Positions 7,206 through 9,757 of a stretch of DNA of 9,757 nucleotides are shown in pieces. The notes under the pieces were generated by a model. That model ran no database searches, was not told the origin of the DNA, and saw nothing but the letters and a program-made list of their open reading frames with translations. Source of the DNA: Bacillota bacterium (GTDB taxonomy: Bacteria > Bacillota > Clostridia > Christensenellales > CAG-138). A program made the position numbers and the translations under genes. The stretch is taken from positions 1 to 9,757 of the forward strand of contig JAEZLG010000038.1 in NCBI GenBank assembly GCA_023435855.1, written 5' to 3'. The stretch's first letter is position 1. The number at the start of each line of letters is the position of its first letter.

Positions 7206-7581
7206 TTTCATCCTCCAAATAGAGAAGTTTCAGCATTTCAAGTACTTCATCTTTTTTAACACCGCCGGATTGCGCAGCCAGTATCGCTTCTAAAAGCCCT
7301 TGTTCCACCTTTTTTAAAGCGTTTTCCCGCGCGAGCTCTCTATTTTGCGGCAAAACATAGCAGCCCTTCCCTTGCACGTTCACCACAAATCCCTCCGCCT
7401 CAAGGTCGCTGTAAGCGCGCGAGGTGGTGATGACGCTGATCTTTAGGTCGCGCGCAAGCTGTCGTATGGAGGGCAAAACATCGTCCTCCCTAAGCTCACG
7501 GGTGAAAATAGCATCCTTAACCTGCGCCTTAATCTGCTCATAGATGGGCAACGCACTGCGGTTTGATACGATGATTTTCAA
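7198..7581 (-). CDS. GntR-family transcriptional regulator, YtrA subfamily
   Basis: 127-aa repressor that is expected to control its own operon. Residues 1-76 are a GntR winged helix-turn-helix: LPIYEQIK (11-18), the recognition region LPSIRQLARDLKIS (36-49), ITTSRAYSDLEAEGF and the wing ending GKGCYV. The remaining 50 residues are two helices with no ligand-binding FCD or UTRA domain; that short tail defines the YtrA type, which normally sits at the head of an ABC operon, as here. The start codon is TTG (7581-7579); minus-strand AAGGGGTGA lies just upstream. No ATG alternative keeps the conserved N-terminus. It is the first gene of the repressor-ATPase-permease operon, and the effector is unknown. 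Confidence 0.92.
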   Translation of the reverse strand: MKIIVSNRSALPIYEQIKAQVKDAIFTRELREDDVLPSIRQLARDLKISVITTSRAYSDLEAEGFVVNVQGKGCYVLPQNRELARENALKKVEQGLLEAILAAQSGGVKKDEVLEMLKLLYLEDENE

Positions 7582-7608
7582 TTACTCACCCCTTTTTATA
7601 AACACTTA

Positions 7609-7641
7609 TATACAGTATAAACACCATAGACATTTTGTCAA
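7609..7641 (-). promoter_or_regulatory. Promoter and candidate operator of the GntR/ABC operon
   Basis: On the minus strand TTGACA (plus 7636-7641, perfect -35) and TATACT (plus 7614-7619) are separated by 16 bp. The perfect 11-bp palindrome TATACAGTATA (7609-7619) covers the -10 box. A 9-bp direct repeat TATAAACAC (7597-7605 and 7616-7624) also straddles it. A repressor bound here would block RNA polymerase; the GntR product is the obvious candidate, by position. Confidence 0.7.
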
Positions 7642-7666
7642 GCGCTTTCCTCAGAAAAAATAATGT

Positions 7667-7707
7667 TACTTATTAAGTATTATTTCTTTAATTATACTTT
7701 ACAAGTA
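7667..7707. promoter_or_regulatory. Two TACTT-N3-AAGTA dyads, candidate operators
   Basis: TACTTATTAAGTA (7667-7679) and TACTTTACAAGTA (7695-7707) share identical 5-bp arms around a 3-bp centre that differs, and begin 28 bp apart. The second overlaps the -35 box of the rightward promoter. Both also lie upstream of the leftward promoter's -35. Paired short dyads are typical operator layout; the likeliest binder is the adjacent RHH-containing protein, as inference. Confidence 0.55.
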
Positions 7708-7726
7708 CATGCTTTTATAATATAAT
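7698..7726 (+). promoter_or_regulatory. Sigma-A type promoter for the GGDEF-RHH gene
   Basis: TTTACA (7698-7703) and TATAAT (7721-7726) are spaced by 17 bp; a second TATAAT begins 5 bp earlier (7716-7721). Transcription should start near 7733, leaving a leader of about 22 nt that includes the ribosome site AAGGAG (7743-7748). Confidence 0.8.
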
Positions 7727-7754
7727 TTCCAAAACAATCCAAAAGGAGAATGCT

Positions 7755-8387
7755 ATGCCTAAGACGAACGCGGTAAACGATACGCTCAAGCTGCCGCTTG
7801 CGGAGGAGTTCGATTCAGATCTTGCAGCGCTATTGCAAGACGGCGAAGTGATGGAAAGCATCACCATCGCGGCGATGGACCTTGACAACATCTTAGCTGT
7901 AAATGACCGGTACGGATACGCCGAAGGCGACGCGATGCTCATTGCCGCAGGGCGGTATTTTCTCGAGCAGCTGCCGGAGGGTGCAAAGCTTTACCGCTAT
8001 GCAGGGGATATGTTCACGATCCTCTTTGCGCCCGGTACGGAAAAAGAAGAGGCTTTCTTACAAATGGAACAGCTTCGTAAAAACTACCCCGTTGCGACGC
8101 ACGACGGCGTAAAGCAGACCATAACCATCGGCATTGCCACAGCGCCCGAGGATGGCGCCAGAGCCACAGAACTTATGTCAAAAGCGGACGGTGCGCTGTA
8201 CCGCGCCAAGGTTAACGGACGCGACCGCGTCTGCCTTGCACGCGAGGAAAAAATGGTTACAAAGACCTCGCACTACACGGTGGATCAGCTGCAAAGACTC
8301 ACCAAGCTCTCAAAGCGAGAGGGTGTTGGGGAAGCCGTACTTTTGCGCGAAGCGCTCAATGCTCTTTTGAAGAAATACGAAGTTTAA
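7755..8387 (+). CDS. Degenerate GGDEF domain fused to a ribbon-helix-helix-like C-terminus
   Basis: 210-aa soluble protein with no membrane segment or sensory domain. Residues about 36-163 are a GGDEF fold: MDLDNILAVNDRYGYAEGD (41-59) keeps the metal Asp and the base-contacting N50 and D59, and the end ITIGIA...ADGALYRAKVNGRDRV (123-159) is typical. The signature is RYAGDMF (81-87) instead of RYGGDEF: the catalytic Glu is Met86, the first Gly is Ala83, and the 'FK' phosphate-contact pair is IL. No RxxD inhibitory site precedes it. GTP binding is plausible, c-di-GMP synthesis unlikely. Residues about 172-208 (SHYTVDQLQRLTKLS, then EAVLLREALNALLKKY) read as one strand and two helices like CopG/RHH DNA-binding domains. 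AAGGAG is 6 nt before the ATG. GGDEF call is firm; RHH call is by eye. Confidence 0.85.
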   Translation: MPKTNAVNDTLKLPLAEEFDSDLAALLQDGEVMESITIAAMDLDNILAVNDRYGYAEGDAMLIAAGRYFLEQLPEGAKLYRYAGDMFTILFAPGTEKEEAFLQMEQLRKNYPVATHDGVKQTITIGIATAPEDGARATELMSKADGALYRAKVNGRDRVCLAREEKMVTKTSHYTVDQLQRLTKLSKREGVGEAVLLREALNALLKKYEV

Positions 8388-8434
8388 GTGCACTCCGCTA
8401 CCCTATGGTACTTTATAACGCATACATAGAAATG

Positions 8435-8461
8435 CAAAAAAGGGCTTTTAGCCCTTTTTTG
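8435..8461. terminator. Bidirectional intrinsic terminator
   Basis: CAAAAAAGGGCT (8435-8446) pairs perfectly with AGCCCTTTTTTG (8450-8461) around a TTT loop. The A-run on one arm and T-run on the other give a U-tract in both directions. It lies between the convergent stops at 8387 and 8478 and should serve both genes. Confidence 0.92.
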
Positions 8462-8477
8462 TATAGCATGTAAGGTT

Positions 8478-9671
8478 TTAATGCTCCCGTGATGCCGCCG
8501 GTCGGAAGCCCCCCGAAGCCCCAATGCCCGTTAAGACGATCGGGAAACATATTAGGATAAGCGTAAACACTGGTAAATAGAAGCTGCCCGACGCATCATA
8601 CAATAACCCCAAAAACGCAGGCACCGGCGCGGCCAAAGTATAGCCGATACAATGGGAAAATGCCGATATAGAGGAGGTCTCCTGCGGGTCCTTGCCTTGC
8701 ATTGCAATTGAAGTAAGCGCATAGCTAAAGCAAAGCCCGCTCGCAAGCCCCAACAGCACCACACTCAATACGCGCTGCCAGAAAGGCATTACGCCTTGCA
8801 GTAAAACCAGGAAACCGGAAAGGTAGATTGCCCCGCTGATAAAAGACAATAAGCCTCTTTTTTTCGGGAAGCGCTGCATCAATACGGGCATAAGGAAATT
8901 TGTAAAAACGCCTACAAGCTGCATCAGAAGCATTAAAAAGCCCGCTTCCTCTTTTGTTGCGCCGCGCTCGACCAAAATGGACGGAAGCCAAGCGATCAAG
9001 CAGAAAAACACGGAGGACTGAACCCCCATAAAAAGCGCAATAAACCAATTGATCTTGCTCTTTGCGGTTTTAATAAGCGTCATGCCCTTCGTCTGCTGCC
9101 GATTAACGAACCCTTGCTTTGCTGCAAGCAGCCACAAAAAAACCGCGATTACGGGAAGAACGGCAAAGGAAGCAAGCGCGTTGCTCCAACCGCCCAGTAA
9201 GCTTGAAAGCGGTACGGCAAAACCCGAGGACAATGCGGACATAAAATTCATGGACATGGAATAAGTACCCATCACAACGCCTATCTTTTCACGGTAATTC
9301 GTACGTATGAACACAGGCATAACTACATTGAGTATGCCCAGCCCAAGACCGATCAGGCATGTTCCGAATAGTAAGCCGCCCATCCCCAAATAGGAGCGCA
9401 GCAAAACGCCTAAAAAAGACAGCGCGAGGCAGGAGCAAATGAGCACTTTATCACTAAATTTGTTTAAGAGCTGGCCGGAAAAAGAAGATACAATACCGAA
9501 AAGCAGCAAAGGGATTGTCGTAAGAAGCCCCGCAAAGCCCGAACTCAAATCAAGAGTTGCCTTGATTTGGGAAACGAGAGGCCCTACCGGGCTTATGGGG
9601 GAGCGCATGCTGAAACATACCAACACGAGTCCTAAAATAATCGTAGCATCTCTCTTGCTTTTCAACTGCAT
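8478..9671 (-). CDS. MFS transporter, CynX/NimT-like
   Basis: 397-aa polytopic carrier with about 12 hydrophobic segments in two halves joined by a polar basic loop (about 186-208), normal for the major facilitator superfamily. The N-terminus (RSPISPVGPLV at 23-33, then GLLTTIPLLLFGI at 48-60) and the second-half block WLPSILVERGATKEEAGFLMLL (split at 228-238 and 239-249) resemble the CynX/NimT group, whose characterised members handle cyanate or 2-nitroimidazole; the natural substrate here cannot be inferred. The ATG at 9671 has GAGG 10 nt upstream and AGG touching it; an in-frame TTG two codons later would have AGG at 6 nt, so the start is uncertain by two residues. It stands alone, convergent with the GGDEF-RHH gene. 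Confidence 0.87.
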   Translation of the reverse strand: MQLKSKRDATIILGLVLVCFSMRSPISPVGPLVSQIKATLDLSSGFAGLLTTIPLLLFGIVSSFSGQLLNKFSDKVLICSCLALSFLGVLLRSYLGMGGLLFGTCLIGLGLGILNVVMPVFIRTNYREKIGVVMGTYSMSMNFMSALSSGFAVPLSSLLGGWSNALASFAVLPVIAVFLWLLAAKQGFVNRQQTKGMTLIKTAKSKINWFIALFMGVQSSVFFCLIAWLPSILVERGATKEEAGFLMLLMQLVGVFTNFLMPVLMQRFPKKRGLLSFISGAIYLSGFLVLLQGVMPFWQRVLSVVLLGLASGLCFSYALTSIAMQGKDPQETSSISAFSHCIGYTLAAPVPAFLGLLYDASGSFYLPVFTLILICFPIVLTGIGASGGFRPAASREH

Positions 9672-9699
9672 CCTAAATATGCCTCAATACCTCTTACTA

Positions 9700-9716
9700 T
9701 TTATACAATGATTATA
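9700..9716 (-). promoter_or_regulatory. Possible promoter region of the MFS gene
   Basis: On the minus strand TATAAT (plus 9711-9716) and TATAAA (plus 9700-9705) are candidate -10 boxes about 30-45 bp before the ATG. Neither has a good -35 at 16-18 bp. The palindrome TATCGATA (9738-9745) lies upstream. The A/T-rich stretch is where a promoter is expected, but the assignment is weak. Confidence 0.35.
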
Positions 9717-9757
9717 CATCTTAACATCATAAGGTCTATCGATATATTTCGCAATAC

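Noticed and set aside
7232..7247. CAAGTACTT inside the GntR gene as another copy of the dyad seen near 7670-7707
   Set aside because: The arms are in the opposite order and have no 3-bp centre, and it lies within coding sequence, so it is not the same element.
1..9757. CRISPR arrays, insertion sequences, attachment sites, tRNA or rRNA genes
   Set aside because: I found no regularly spaced direct repeats, transposase or integrase frames, terminal inverted repeats or cloverleaf-like sequence by eye.

Overview
This window looks like chromosomal DNA from a Gram-positive, probably clostridial (Bacillota) bacterium. The support is a long HflX with the N-terminal extension I associate with clostridial members, a YtrA-type GntR/ABC operon, an AGCS amino-acid symporter, strong GGAGG-type ribosome sites, some TTG starts, and short A/T-rich promoters between coding regions of moderate GC. 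A Christensenella-like or other gut clostridial source is a guess. I see no phage, transposon, CRISPR, tRNA or rRNA.

Layout, left to right. (1) The first 42 bases hold the start of a leftward gene for an exported protein; the rest lies outside the window. (2) About 250 bp of divergent control DNA carries an imperfect dyad, a repeated octamer and a near-consensus rightward promoter. (3) A membrane-anchored extracellular PQQ-type beta-propeller follows, most likely starting at a TTG, and ends in a textbook terminator. (4) Next come an AGCS sodium:amino-acid symporter, then hflX with its own extended -10 promoter. This HflX carries an apparently intact RadC/JAMM-type metal site in its N-terminal extension. 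A 63-aa membrane protein follows 17 bp after hflX. (5) A hairpin separates these from a leftward operon of three overlapping genes: YtrA-type GntR repressor, ABC ATPase and ABC-2 permease. Its promoter carries a palindrome over the -10 and is probably autoregulated. (6) Divergent from it is a 210-aa protein with a catalytically degenerate GGDEF domain (AGDMF) joined to a C-terminal segment that reads as a ribbon-helix-helix DNA-binding domain. (7) A bidirectional terminator separates this from a leftward CynX/NimT-type MFS transporter.

The best candidate for something undescribed is the GGDEF-RHH protein with the DNA in front of it. Two copies of the 13-bp dyad TACTT-N3-AAGTA lie 28 bp apart, the second overlapping its -35 box. 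This suggests a small self-regulating, nucleotide-sensing transcription factor that may also affect the divergent ABC operon. The JAMM-like HflX extension is second. The remaining genes are ordinary accessory and housekeeping functions with no shared pathway that I can see.
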